From Riemerella anatipestifer_E (GTDB lineage Bacteria; Bacteroidota; Bacteroidia; Flavobacteriales; Weeksellaceae): a DNA stretch of 64,000 bases. The position numbers were made by a program, and so were the translations under genes. The notes beneath the pieces were generated by a model. That model saw only the letters and a list, made by a program, of their open reading frames with translations, made no database searches and was not told the origin of the DNA. Shown here in pieces: positions 43,477 through 52,014 of the stretch. The stretch spans positions 1-64,000 of the forward strand of contig NZ_LEKU01000020.1 in assembly GCF_009932355.1 (NCBI RefSeq). The letters are read 5' to 3'. Within the stretch, counting starts at the first letter, position 1. Each line of letters opens with the position of its first letter.

Positions 43477-44409
43477 ATGAAATCATTTATAAAAAAGATT
43501 ATATTTTTCTCCGTTTTTGGAAGTGTGTTTTATGTGGTAGTTTTGCCAATATGGAGCCAAGTAATGCCACCATTTATGGCTAAAAATGTGAGAAACTGTG
43601 TGGGGTGCTATGGTCATTTGTTTTCCAGAACCAAAGATGTTGGCAATCTAGAAAAAAGTCCAGATATTTTATTTTTAGGGTCATCACACGCTTATCGAGG
43701 TTTTGATACTAGGGTGTTTAGTAAAAATGGTATTTCTTCATTTAATTTAGGTTCTAGTTCGCAATCTCCTATCAATACACAGGTGGTGCTCAAGCAATAT
43801 TTGGATAGGATAAAACCTAAAATGATAGTTTACGAGGTGTATGCAGGAACGCTTTCGGCTGATGGTGTAGAGTCTTCTTTAGATATGTTAAGTAACAATA
43901 AAATAGATGCTAATGCTATTGAAATGGTACGGCGTACTAGGCACTTAGCGGTTTTTAATACGGCTATTTATGGTTTATATAGACAGCTGTTAGGCTTAAA
44001 TAAAACTTTTTCTGAACCGAACATTCAAAATGATGATGTTTATGTACAGGGAGGTGGTTTTGTGGAAACAAAGTTTAGAAAAAACCCAATGCTAGAAGAA
44101 GCAAAAGGCAAGTGGGAGCTTAACCCTAAACAAATTGAGGCTCTGAAGGAAAACTTAGACTATATCAAGAAAAGAAATATACCCTATATTTTAGTTCAAG
44201 CCCCTATTACCAAAAAACTTTATGAGTCTAAAACGAATAACAAATCGGTGGATAGTCTTCTATCAACTATGGGGACTTATAAGAATTTTTATGGCGAATT
44301 ACCTTTAAACGATACTATAGACTTTTACGACAGTAATCATCTTAATCAAAAGGCAGTCGTTAAGTTTAACGAAAGTTTTATTACTTATTTAAAAACCTTA
44401 AAAAGATAG
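43477..44409 (+). CDS. SGNH-hydrolase-like protein paired with the MBOAT (310 aa)
   Basis: A single N-terminal membrane segment (IIFFSVFGSVFYVVVLPIW), then an extracytoplasmic domain. Block I is FLGSSHAYRGFD near residue 66 (Ser in GSSH), and the C-terminal block FYDSNHLNQKAVVKF near 287 gives the Asp-x-x-His of the SGNH triad. This is the layout of AlgJ/AlgX/DltD/PatB-like partners of MBOAT proteins, which pass the acyl group to the polymer in the periplasm. A CVGC motif near residue 40 is unusual. The triad and partner role are inferences from motif and position. Confidence 0.75.
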   Translation: MKSFIKKIIFFSVFGSVFYVVVLPIWSQVMPPFMAKNVRNCVGCYGHLFSRTKDVGNLEKSPDILFLGSSHAYRGFDTRVFSKNGISSFNLGSSSQSPINTQVVLKQYLDRIKPKMIVYEVYAGTLSADGVESSLDMLSNNKIDANAIEMVRRTRHLAVFNTAIYGLYRQLLGLNKTFSEPNIQNDDVYVQGGGFVETKFRKNPMLEEAKGKWELNPKQIEALKENLDYIKKRNIPYILVQAPITKKLYESKTNNKSVDSLLSTMGTYKNFYGELPLNDTIDFYDSNHLNQKAVVKFNESFITYLKTLKR

Positions 44410-44411
44410 AT

Positions 44412-45560
44412 ATGAGTGATGGAAAAAAGAAACTTCTCATTCGTATAGGTTCATTGAGACACGGTGGAGCGGAGAAGGTGCTGGTAACTTTTCTTAAAAA
44501 TCTTCCACCAGATAAGTATGAAGTAGATTTATTACTCAATCTATACTCGGGGAAGTATTTATCGGAAGTCCCTAGTTGGGTTAATATCTTGTATCTAAAC
44601 AAAGGGGAAATGATAACCACTAATCGTTTGCAGGATATCCCTCAAAAAGCGTTTAGAGTCATTTATCAAGGAATATTAAAAAAGTTTCCAAAATTACTTT
44701 ATCATTTTATTCTCAAAGGTAAAAAGTACGATGTAGAATTAGCCGCTATTCACGGTTTTAGAGATGAAGTGTTAAATTCGCCATTGAAACAATCTAAGAA
44801 AATCATCTGGATACATAACGATTTAAGAAAGACCGAATTTCACAATTATACTGATGCTGAAATTAGAAAGTTTTTTGGATATGATAAGATTATGGTCATA
44901 TCTGAGCATATTCAGAAAGACTTTGACGGTTTAGCTCAAAACGAGACAGAAAAAAATAAAATCATTAGGATTTACAATCCACTAGACACACAAGAAATTC
45001 TTAATAAAAGTGAGCTGGGGAAATTATCACACACAAATCTGCCTACCTTTGTATCCGTGGGTACAGTATTTCCTCAAAAGGGGTTTGATAGACTTCTAAA
45101 AGTCCACAAAAAGCTCTTAGACGAAGGTTTGCCACATCGTGTACAAATTTTAGGAGATGGCTATGATTTTGATAATATCCAAAAACTCAAAACAGAACTT
45201 GGAATAGATAGCACGGCGGAGATGTTAGGCTTTACAGATAATCCGTATCCGTATTTCAAAAATGCCGATTTCTATATTCTAAGTTCACGGTACGAGGGCT
45301 ACCCTACCGTATTGTTTGAAGCGATTACTTTGAGAAAGAATATTATTGCAACAGATGTTTCTGGGGTTAGGGAGATGCTTTTAGACGGTGATTTGGGGCT
45401 TGTGGTAGATAATTCAGAAGAAGGTATTTACCAAGGAATGAAAAAGGCACTTACCAATCCACAGTATTTTCAACCATATCAAGAAAAACTAAAAGATTAC
45501 CAAATGCCATTCAGTCTTACCAATTCTGTGGAGAAGATAATGCAAATATTAGATAGTTAG
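44412..45560 (+). CDS. Glycosyltransferase family 4-like (382 aa)
   Basis: Acceptor domain opens LLIRIGSLRHGGAEKVLV; donor domain with VSVGTVFPQKGFDRLLKVHK near residue 215 and the E-x7-E motif in SRYEGYPTVLFEAITLRKN near 296. Paralogue of the enzyme at 38772: similar length, same 'NLPPDKYEVDLLLNLYSG' layout. Last gene of the operon; a T run follows at 45564 but no clear hairpin, and a structured repeat begins at 45576. Confidence 0.88.
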   Translation: MSDGKKKLLIRIGSLRHGGAEKVLVTFLKNLPPDKYEVDLLLNLYSGKYLSEVPSWVNILYLNKGEMITTNRLQDIPQKAFRVIYQGILKKFPKLLYHFILKGKKYDVELAAIHGFRDEVLNSPLKQSKKIIWIHNDLRKTEFHNYTDAEIRKFFGYDKIMVISEHIQKDFDGLAQNETEKNKIIRIYNPLDTQEILNKSELGKLSHTNLPTFVSVGTVFPQKGFDRLLKVHKKLLDEGLPHRVQILGDGYDFDNIQKLKTELGIDSTAEMLGFTDNPYPYFKNADFYILSSRYEGYPTVLFEAITLRKNIIATDVSGVREMLLDGDLGLVVDNSEEGIYQGMKKALTNPQYFQPYQEKLKDYQMPFSLTNSVEKIMQILDS

Positions 45561-45575
45561 AACTGTTTTTTTATT

Positions 45576-45704
45576 AGGGCGTGCCCCTAGTCCTTGCGAT
45601 GGCTTAGGCTCGGGTCGGTCTTCTGGCAGTCGCTATCTTATAAAATCCAAAGGCTAATTCCTTCCATTTTTTATAAGATGAGCTCCCACAATGCCCTTCG
45701 CCCT
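45576..45704. repeat. GC-richer structured intergenic repeat (GGGCGTGCCC type)
   Basis: The outer arms AGGGCG (45576-45581) and CGCCCT (45699-45704) and the inner arms ATCTTATAAAA (45635-45645) and TTTTATAAGAT (45669-45679) are exact complements. Composition is clearly more GC-rich than neighbouring intergenic DNA. It resembles a family of dispersed intergenic elements starting GGGCGTGCCC that I recall from Flavobacteriia; only one copy was noticed here. Confidence 0.55.
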
Positions 45705-45738
45705 CACGCACGATCTGGATATTATAGAGATATTTCTC

Positions 45739-45746
45739 TATCTTTG
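45739..45746 (+). promoter_or_regulatory. Candidate -7 box for the hexapeptide acetyltransferase
   Basis: TATCTTTG, 25 nt before the ATG at 45772; the -33 region lacks an exact TTG. Confidence 0.5.
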
Positions 45747-45771
45747 CCATAAGTTTATCAAGCGACCTTAG

Positions 45772-46323
45772 ATGAATTACACTACTATACAAAAAGACTT
45801 CTACCGAGAGAGTGGAAAGTGGCTTTCTGGGATTCAGATTTTGAAAAAATGTTTCAGCCCTAATCTTCACTATATTTATTGGTTTCGTAAAGCACAGAAA
45901 TACAGAAGTACTCCTTTTTTGGGGTTCATTGTACGATTTATTCTTAGACGCTATCAGATAAAATACGGTTTTCAGATTTATCCTGAAACTCAAATAGGCG
46001 AAGGCTTTTATTTAGGGCATTGGGGAGCGGTAGTTATCAATCCGAAAACCATTATTGGTAAAAATTGTAATATAGCACAAGGGGTTACCATAGGTCAGCA
46101 GAACCGAGGTAAAAAACAGGGCGTGCCTACCATTGGAGATGAAGTTTGGATTGGGGCTAATGCTGTAATTGTAGGTGGAATAACCGTAGGGAGTAATGTA
46201 CTTGTTGCTCCTAATGCGTATGTGAATACCGATGTACCTAGTGGTTCTGTAGTTATGGGGAATCCAGCACAAATTATACCTAACGACCAAGCAACGGAAG
46301 GATATATTAATCATAAAGTTTAA
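45772..46323 (+). CDS. Serine acetyltransferase-like hexapeptide transferase (183 aa)
   Basis: Left-handed beta-helix protein with hexapeptide repeats from about residue 65 (YPETQIGEGFYLGHWGAVVI, then IGKNCNIAQGVTIG, VWIGANAVIVGGITVGSNV) and a C-terminal GNPAQII. The catalytic His is in LGHWGA. The sequence is of the CysE/WcaB class, shorter than CysE (about 260). It sits at the end of a polysaccharide operon but has its own -7 box, so it may acetylate a sugar rather than serine. The two options cannot be separated from sequence alone. Confidence 0.8.
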   Translation: MNYTTIQKDFYRESGKWLSGIQILKKCFSPNLHYIYWFRKAQKYRSTPFLGFIVRFILRRYQIKYGFQIYPETQIGEGFYLGHWGAVVINPKTIIGKNCNIAQGVTIGQQNRGKKQGVPTIGDEVWIGANAVIVGGITVGSNVLVAPNAYVNTDVPSGSVVMGNPAQIIPNDQATEGYINHKV

Positions 46324-46366
46324 TTATAAAAAGTGTTAAAAAATACTTTAATTGGTTCAAAAACAT

Positions 46367-46374
46367 TATATTTG
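46367..46374 (+). promoter_or_regulatory. Candidate -7 box for the carbonic anhydrase unit
   Basis: TATATTTG, about 82 nt before the ATG; the only nearby TTG is too close (12 nt), so the -33 match is poor. Confidence 0.45.
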
Positions 46375-46456
46375 CATAATTCTTGATACCCTAGGGTGTT
46401 GACGGTAGTTTGAAAATTATTTAAAACGAGGAGACTAATTTTAAAATTTATATATT

Positions 46457-47140
46457 ATGCCAAATTCGTATGAAGTAATTTTCGAAAACAACAAAAAGTG
46501 GGTAGAAAGTAAACTGGGTGGAGATGCTGATTTTTTCAAAAATTTAGCTAAAAATCAAACTCCAGATTTTCTTTACATTGGGTGTTCGGATAGTAGAGCA
46601 ACAGCAGAGGAGTTAATGGGGGCTCAGCCGGGCGAAGTGTTTGTTCACAGAAATATAGCTAATGTGGTAAATACTTTAGATATGAGTTCTACAGCTGTTA
46701 TACAATATGCCGTAGAGCATCTTAAAGTAAAGCATATTGTGGTATGTGGGCATTATAACTGTGGAGGTGTAAAAGCTGCTATGTCTTCTCAGGATTTAGG
46801 ATTGCTTAATCCTTGGTTGAGAACCATTAGAGATGTTTACAGATTACACCAAGCAGAGCTAGACGCTATCGAAGACGAACATAAGCGTTTCGATAGATTG
46901 GTAGAGCTGAATGTTCAAGAGCAATGCATCAATGTAATTAAAATGGCGTGTGTGCAAGAAAGATACATTTTAGAGGAGTTTCCTATTGTACACGGGTGGG
47001 TGTTTGATTTAAGAACTGGGAAGTTGATAGATTTGAATCTTGATTTTGCTAAGACGCTTAAGGATATTCAAAAAATCTACAATCTAACAGATTCTGATTG
47101 GGTAATGAGTAGAAGAAATAACAAAAATCTAAACCCTTAA
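46457..47140 (+). CDS. Beta-class carbonic anhydrase (227 aa)
   Basis: Interconverts CO2 and bicarbonate. Zinc ligands and the Asp-Arg dyad are seen in IGCSDSRATAEEL near residue 41 and VVCGHYNCGGVKAA near 95-108 (Cys, His, Cys). Cytoplasmic, no signal peptide. Followed after 11 nt by a small exported protein and then by a SulP transporter, an arrangement that suggests the three genes supply or balance bicarbonate. Confidence 0.93.
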   Translation: MPNSYEVIFENNKKWVESKLGGDADFFKNLAKNQTPDFLYIGCSDSRATAEELMGAQPGEVFVHRNIANVVNTLDMSSTAVIQYAVEHLKVKHIVVCGHYNCGGVKAAMSSQDLGLLNPWLRTIRDVYRLHQAELDAIEDEHKRFDRLVELNVQEQCINVIKMACVQERYILEEFPIVHGWVFDLRTGKLIDLNLDFAKTLKDIQKIYNLTDSDWVMSRRNNKNLNP

Positions 47141-47151
47141 AAGTTTTTTAG

Positions 47152-47448
47152 ATGAGGTTTAAAAGTATTTTATTGTTGATGATTTTCCTAAACTTTATGG
47201 CGTTACCAAGTATCGCCAAGATGTTTGGTGAAGACATTTCAATAGTTACTTTTACAATCTCTGAAGAAGAAACACAGTTTGGAGAAACCATTTCGTTTTC
47301 GGAGAAAATGATTTCGGAAGTTATGAGTTTGCAGGATTTTTCCTTGTTGTCTAGCTATAAATACGCCAGTAGAGTGTTTATAAGTTCTGATGATGCAGCT
47401 CTTCTCTCACCGTTCTTATCGGTGCATTATACGCCTCCAGAAGCATAA
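47152..47448 (+). CDS. Small exported protein of unknown function (98 aa)
   Basis: N-terminal signal peptide (MRFKSILLLMIFLNFMALPS, cut near IAK), then about 75 residues rich in Ser, Glu and Phe (EEETQFGETISFSEKMISEV). No Cys, no membrane segment after the signal. Starts 11 nt after the carbonic anhydrase and precedes the SulP gene. I do not recognise the family; position suggests a role linked to anion or pH handling, or merely co-transcription. Confidence 0.65.
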   Translation: MRFKSILLLMIFLNFMALPSIAKMFGEDISIVTFTISEEETQFGETISFSEKMISEVMSLQDFSLLSSYKYASRVFISSDDAALLSPFLSVHYTPPEA

Positions 47449-47589
47449 TATTACTACTATCTCTTCTTATCTGAGGAGGTTCAGCTTGATATTTTATCAA
47501 TTTTTAGTCGTTTGAAATAACGGTAAATTCTCTTAGAGAGGTTATTGGTTATTGTAGAAACGAGAGTTCTAATTATTTCAATATTTAAA

Positions 47590-49194
47590 ATGAAAAAGAC
47601 ATCTTTATTAGGAGGTTTTAAAGAAAACTTTCCTTCAGGACTTGTGGTATTCTTGGTAGCATTACCATTGTGTTTAGGAATTGCATTAGCATCTGGAGCA
47701 CCGCCGCTTTCTGGTATTATTTCTGGTATTATAGGTGGTATTGTGGTAGGTTATATTAGTAATTCGCATATATCAGTATCAGGACCTGCTGCTGGTTTAA
47801 CAGCGATTATCCTTACAGCTATTACAGATTTAGGAGCGTTTGAGCTTTTTCTTTGCGCGGGTATTATAGCAGGTGTAATACAGTTGATTTTAGGATTTGT
47901 GCGTGCAGGTAGTATTTCTAATTATTTCCCTACTAATGTGATAGAAGGTATGCTTGCTGGTATTGGAGTTATCATTATTATGAAACAAATCCCGCACGCT
48001 TTAGGATATGATAGTGATTTTGAAGGAAATGAAACCATTTTTGACAACGGCTATAATCTTGATTCTATATCTAGCTATCTTCAAAATCTTAGCTCATCGG
48101 TGCATATGGGGGCAATTATAGTAACATTAGTTTCTCTTGCGATTCTTTTGTTGTGGGACAATGTGGCAGCACTTAGAAAACTTAAAATGTTACCAGGAGC
48201 ATTAGTGGCGGTAGCGGTAGGTATTTTATTAAATGAGTTTTTCAAGGCTAGTGGAAGCTCTTTAGCGATAAGTGAAGAACATTTAGTTAATCTGCCAGTA
48301 CCTCAATCTGCTGAAGATTTTAAAAATATGATTGTATTGCCTGATTTTTCAGGATTTACTAACCCCCAAATTTGGGTAGTGGGGGCTACTATAGCTATTG
48401 TAGCTTCTATAGAAACATTATTGTGTATTGAAGCAGCAGATAGATTAGATAATAAAAGAAGAATTACAGATACCAACTTAGAGCTTAGAGCTCAAGGGAT
48501 AGGTAATATGGTGAGTGCCTTTATTGGGGGGCTTCCAATGACTTCGGTAGTGGTTCGTTCTTCAGCTAATGCCAATGCGGGAGCTACATCTAAAGTTTCG
48601 GCTATTATACATGGGGTATTGTTATTAGTTTGTGCAGTATCTATACCTGTTATTCTTAATAAGATACCTTTGGCTACTTTAGCAGCAGTACTTCTTTTGG
48701 TAGGATATAAATTAGCAAAACCATCTACAATTGCTCATTTTTGGCATAAAGGGAAGTACCAATTCATTCCTTTCATAGCTACGGTAGTTGCAGTTGTGGC
48801 TACAGACTTACTGAAAGGAGTGGGAGTAGGTATGGCGATTTCTATATTCTATATTTTACAAGGGAATATGAAAAGAGCGTACTACTTTAGCCGTGAAGAG
48901 TTAGACGAAGCTGATGAAATTACCATAAGATTAGCAGAAGAGGTTTCGTTCCTTAACAAAGCGGCAATCAAGAAGACTTTAAAAAATATAAAACCAAACT
49001 CTAAAGTAACTATAGATGCTAGAAATACCTCTTATATTACTACAGATGTATTAGAGTTAATACAAGACTTTGCTAATGTAAGAGCTAAGGAGGAAGATAT
49101 AGAAGTAGTGTTACTAGGGTTTAGAACATCTTATAAAGATTATGAAAAAGACCAACATTCTCATATAGAGCTTGGTCATGGTAAAGCAATTTAA
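47590..49194 (+). CDS. SulP-family anion transporter with STAS domain (534 aa)
   Basis: Signature VSGPAAGLTAIILTAITDLG near residue 65, twelve or so membrane segments, and a C-terminal STAS domain from about 440 (KVTIDARNTSYITTDVLELI). SulP proteins carry sulfate, bicarbonate or other anions with Na+ or H+. Linkage to carbonic anhydrase favours bicarbonate (BicA-like); this is an inference. The frame extends upstream to a TTG at 47545, but the ATG at 47590 (MKKTSLLGGFKENFPSG) matches the family start and is used. Confidence 0.9.
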   Translation: MKKTSLLGGFKENFPSGLVVFLVALPLCLGIALASGAPPLSGIISGIIGGIVVGYISNSHISVSGPAAGLTAIILTAITDLGAFELFLCAGIIAGVIQLILGFVRAGSISNYFPTNVIEGMLAGIGVIIIMKQIPHALGYDSDFEGNETIFDNGYNLDSISSYLQNLSSSVHMGAIIVTLVSLAILLLWDNVAALRKLKMLPGALVAVAVGILLNEFFKASGSSLAISEEHLVNLPVPQSAEDFKNMIVLPDFSGFTNPQIWVVGATIAIVASIETLLCIEAADRLDNKRRITDTNLELRAQGIGNMVSAFIGGLPMTSVVVRSSANANAGATSKVSAIIHGVLLLVCAVSIPVILNKIPLATLAAVLLLVGYKLAKPSTIAHFWHKGKYQFIPFIATVVAVVATDLLKGVGVGMAISIFYILQGNMKRAYYFSREELDEADEITIRLAEEVSFLNKAAIKKTLKNIKPNSKVTIDARNTSYITTDVLELIQDFANVRAKEEDIEVVLLGFRTSYKDYEKDQHSHIELGHGKAI

Positions 49195-49266
49195 TTTCAT
49201 TTTATAAGTTTTTCACTAGAGGTTGGGCGTCAGTTTATAAAGCTGAAGCCCAACTTTTATTTTTAA

Positions 49267-49296
49267 TTGTCCTTAAACATAAATCTTGTATCTTTG
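49267..49296 (+). promoter_or_regulatory. Promoter of the PAP2-GNAT unit (TTG-N19-TATCTTTG)
   Basis: TTG at 49267-49269 and TATCTTTG at 49289-49296, 15 nt before the ATG at 49312. This rules out the in-frame TTG at 49267 as a start codon. Confidence 0.75.
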
Positions 49297-49311
49297 GGGG
49301 CTTTTTTATCT

Positions 49312-50202
49312 ATGAAGAAAATATTAGGGGGGATTTCGTTGTGTTGGTTTAGTTTAACCTTTTATATGGTGGTTACGCTAGTTTTGGTGTTGTTGGTAAA
49401 ACCCGATGGCTTTTTTCTTATACCAATATTAGAAGGGAGATTTTATTTTTTTGCAGTGTTTTTAGCGGCTTTATTTTTTGATAATCAACTGAAAAACTAT
49501 CCAAAAATAAAAGTACTGGTAAGCTGGTTGCTAGCCTATGCCTTTTTAGGTATGGTTTATAAGGAGACGGCACAACTCAATCTTATGTTTTTTGATAAAA
49601 TAGATAGTTGGCTAGTTGAGATAGACCACCTTTTGTTTGGCTTTCAGCCTTCGCTAGAGTTTTCTAAGGTTTTTGATTATCCTTGGTTTAGTGAACTGAT
49701 GTTCTTAGGGTATTTCTTCTATTACCTGATGCCTCTCATTGTGATGGGAATGCTTTTTAAGTACAAGCCTAATCTATTGGAGTTTTTTGGTTCTTTATTG
49801 ATAACAGCTTTTGTTATCTATTACACTATTTTTATTTTTGTTCCAGCGGAAGGGCCACAGTTTTATTTCCCATATCCTAGCAATACGGTAGAAGCTTATG
49901 GTCTTTTTGGAATGGCAGTAAAACAAATCCAATTGATGGGCGAAGCTCCTACGGCGGCATTTCCTAGCTCTCATGTGGGCGTAAGTGTAGTCGTTCTGAT
50001 TTGGCTATTTAAACATTACAGAAAATTATTTTTCTTAATATTGCCATTTACATTTATTCTTGTTTTCTCTACGGTGTATATCAAAGCACATTATGCGGTA
50101 GATGTTTTGGCGGGAGGAGTTACAGGAGTATTGGTTTACTTGCTTAGTTCAAGTATGACTTTATTTTTTATAAAAAAACGAAAACAATGGAAATCACTAT
50201 AA
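49312..50202 (+). CDS. PAP2-superfamily membrane phosphatase / phosphotransferase (296 aa)
   Basis: Six or so membrane segments. The PAP2 active site is seen as AAFPSSHVGVSVVV near residue 223 (PSSH) and KAHYAVDVLAGG near 265 (HxxxD); the first motif is weak (KPDG near 34 or PAEGPQF near 185). The layout, with a long N-terminal membrane part, is like the inositol-phosphotransferase (AUR1-like) branch, which transfers phospho-head groups between lipids. Its last 16 bases overlap the following GNAT gene, so the two are translationally coupled. Lipid substrate unknown. Confidence 0.82.
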   Translation: MKKILGGISLCWFSLTFYMVVTLVLVLLVKPDGFFLIPILEGRFYFFAVFLAALFFDNQLKNYPKIKVLVSWLLAYAFLGMVYKETAQLNLMFFDKIDSWLVEIDHLLFGFQPSLEFSKVFDYPWFSELMFLGYFFYYLMPLIVMGMLFKYKPNLLEFFGSLLITAFVIYYTIFIFVPAEGPQFYFPYPSNTVEAYGLFGMAVKQIQLMGEAPTAAFPSSHVGVSVVVLIWLFKHYRKLFFLILPFTFILVFSTVYIKAHYAVDVLAGGVTGVLVYLLSSSMTLFFIKKRKQWKSL

Positions 50203-51311
50203 AACAAGTAGAAGGAGCTAAAGAACTCAATACTTTTATCTACCTTCCAGAGAAGATACACCATAATCATCAGGAGTGGCTACCGCCTCTCTACATAGAT
50301 GAAGAGAAGTTTTTTAATCCTAAGAGAAACCCCGCATTTCAGCATAACGACACCATTCTATTATTAGCTTACCAAAATGGAAAAGCAGTAGGTAGAATTA
50401 TGGGGATTATACCACATGAGTATAATAAAAAACAAAACCTTAAGACAGCAAGATTTAGCTATTTTGAATGTTATGAGGACGAAGCCGTATTCTCGGCGTT
50501 ACTAAAAGAGGTAGAACAATGGGCAAAGTCTAAAGGTTGCGAAGAGCTTATTGGACCGATGGGATTTTCCGACAAAGAGCCTCAAGGGTTTCTTACCAAA
50601 GGATTCTCTGAACCTACGATGATGATTACCAACTCTAGCTTTGAGTATATGTCTAGAATGATTTTGGCTTCGGGGTACAGTTCTTTTGTGGAGTTGTGTC
50701 AATATGATGTTCCGCTAACTTCTAAAATTACCGAACGCTACGAGGCTTTTACGGAAAGAATACAAAGCAGAATGAACATCACGGTACATCAGTTCACTTC
50801 TACGAAACAGGTGAAGCCTTTTGTGAAGTCGGTGTTTAACCTTATCAATGCTACTTATCAAGAAATCTATGGCTTTACTTCTATTTCAGAGGAAGAAATG
50901 GACGAGTTTGCCAACCGTTTTCTCCCATTATTAAATCCTAAGTTAATTAAAATTATTAGCGATGGTTCGGGGAGGGTAGTGGCGTTTGTGATAGCGATGG
51001 CAGACCTAAGCCAAGGGATTAAAAAGGCTAAAGGGAGACTGTTGCCATTGGGTTGGTTCCATATTTTGAGAGCGTCTAAAACATCTAAACGATTGGTGCT
51101 ATTGTTAGGCGGTATTGCACCAGATTATCAAAACAAAGGTCTAGATGCGGTTTTGGCAACGCACCTTTTTGGTTCTGCAATTAAGCTAGGCTTTAGATCG
51201 GTAGATAGCCACTTAATTATGAGAGAAAACCACAAGATGCGTGCAGAGATAGAGCGTTTGCCTAACCACAGAATGTACAAGGAGTACACTATCTATAAAA
51301 AGGAAATTTAG
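50187..51311 (+). CDS. GNAT-fold acyltransferase-like protein (374 aa)
   Basis: No signal peptide. N-terminal region (VEGAKELNTFIYLPEKIHHN, then WLPPLY) and AVGRIMGIIPHEYNKK are typical of a conserved Bacteroidota GNAT-like family; the C-terminal half carries an acetyl-CoA-binding-like block LGGIAPDYQNKGLDAVLATH near residue 310. It overlaps the PAP2 gene by 16 bases. The family is often annotated only as GNAT superfamily; a role in acylating a lipid or lipid precursor is possible given the neighbour, but not shown. Confidence 0.72.
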   Translation: MEITIKQVEGAKELNTFIYLPEKIHHNHQEWLPPLYIDEEKFFNPKRNPAFQHNDTILLLAYQNGKAVGRIMGIIPHEYNKKQNLKTARFSYFECYEDEAVFSALLKEVEQWAKSKGCEELIGPMGFSDKEPQGFLTKGFSEPTMMITNSSFEYMSRMILASGYSSFVELCQYDVPLTSKITERYEAFTERIQSRMNITVHQFTSTKQVKPFVKSVFNLINATYQEIYGFTSISEEEMDEFANRFLPLLNPKLIKIISDGSGRVVAFVIAMADLSQGIKKAKGRLLPLGWFHILRASKTSKRLVLLLGGIAPDYQNKGLDAVLATHLFGSAIKLGFRSVDSHLIMRENHKMRAEIERLPNHRMYKEYTIYKKEI

Positions 51312-51320
51312 CGAAGCGGA

Positions 51321-51884
51321 TTACTTTCCATTAAAGCCTGTCATCGCATTTTGGATACCTGCGAAAACAAAAGCTAAAGAAGCCTTAGTAAATTGCTCTA
51401 GGCGTTCTGGGAGTTTGCTTTGTTCTTCCTCGGTCCATTTGCCGAGTACATAATCCACTTGTTTACCTTCGGAGAAATTGGCAGAAATACCAAACCTTAA
51501 TCTTGGGTAGTTTTGCGTTTGTAGGAGTTCTTGGATATTTTTTAGTCCATTATGTCCTGCGTCTGAGCCTTTCATTTTCATTCTAAGCGTACCGAAAGGC
51601 AAGGCTAAATCATCGGTGATGACAAGCAAATTTTCTAGCGGAATGTTCTCTTTTTTTAGCCAAAACTTCACGGCGTTACCGCTTAAATTCATATAGGTGT
51701 CGGGTTTTAGTAATATTACTTTTCTGCCCTTATATTTACCCTCTGCTACCCAGCCAAAGTTAGCTGTTTTAAAAGGAGCCTCTATGCTTTCTGCAATTTT
51801 TTCTACAACTTTAAAGCCTACATTGTGGCGAGTTTCTGTGTACTCGTCTCCTTTGTTGCCAAGCCCTACGATAAGGTATTTCAT
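51321..51884 (-). CDS. pth: Peptidyl-tRNA hydrolase (187 aa)
   Basis: Recycles peptidyl-tRNA. KYLIVGLGNKGDEYTETRHNVGF gives the conserved Asn and catalytic His near residues 10-20; LKPDTYMNLSGNAV near 60 and DDLALPFGTLRMKMKGSDAG followed by HNGLKNI near 92-116 complete the active-site cleft. Full length. Convergent with the GNAT gene, nine bases apart. Confidence 0.96.
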   Translation of the reverse strand: MKYLIVGLGNKGDEYTETRHNVGFKVVEKIAESIEAPFKTANFGWVAEGKYKGRKVILLKPDTYMNLSGNAVKFWLKKENIPLENLLVITDDLALPFGTLRMKMKGSDAGHNGLKNIQELLQTQNYPRLRFGISANFSEGKQVDYVLGKWTEEEQSKLPERLEQFTKASLAFVFAGIQNAMTGFNGK

Positions 51885-51976
51885 GGTTTTACTTTATTTT
51901 TAATGCGGTGCAAATTTAGAGTAATAATTGGTTTTAAAAAAGTTTTACTATCTAAGAAAGCTTTTATGAGAAGCAA

Positions 51977-52007
51977 CAAAAAATCCCTCCAGTAGATTTG
52001 GAGGGAT
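51977..52007 (-). terminator. Terminator of module copy 2
   Basis: On the minus strand ATCCCTCC and GGAGGGAT form the stem and six T follow. It keeps the TCCCTCC core seen in the copy-1 terminator. Confidence 0.85.
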
Positions 52008-52014
52008 AAAAAAA

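Noticed and set aside
45604..45993. Minus-strand open frame of 129 codons
   Set aside because: It overlaps the structured repeat and the 5' half of the hexapeptide transferase, and its sequence has no recognisable features. The plus-strand gene with a -7 box is far better supported.
45772..46323. Calling the hexapeptide transferase cysE outright
   Set aside because: It lacks the long N-terminal helical domain of classical CysE and sits beside glycan genes, so only the general class is claimed.
47545..47589. TTG-initiated extension of the SulP transporter
   Set aside because: The extra 15 residues are not family-like, while the ATG at 47590 gives the standard start.
49267..49311. TTG-initiated N-terminal extension of the PAP2 protein
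   Set aside because: The TTG is the -33 element of a perfect promoter whose -7 box lies inside the extension; the ATG at 49312 is the start.
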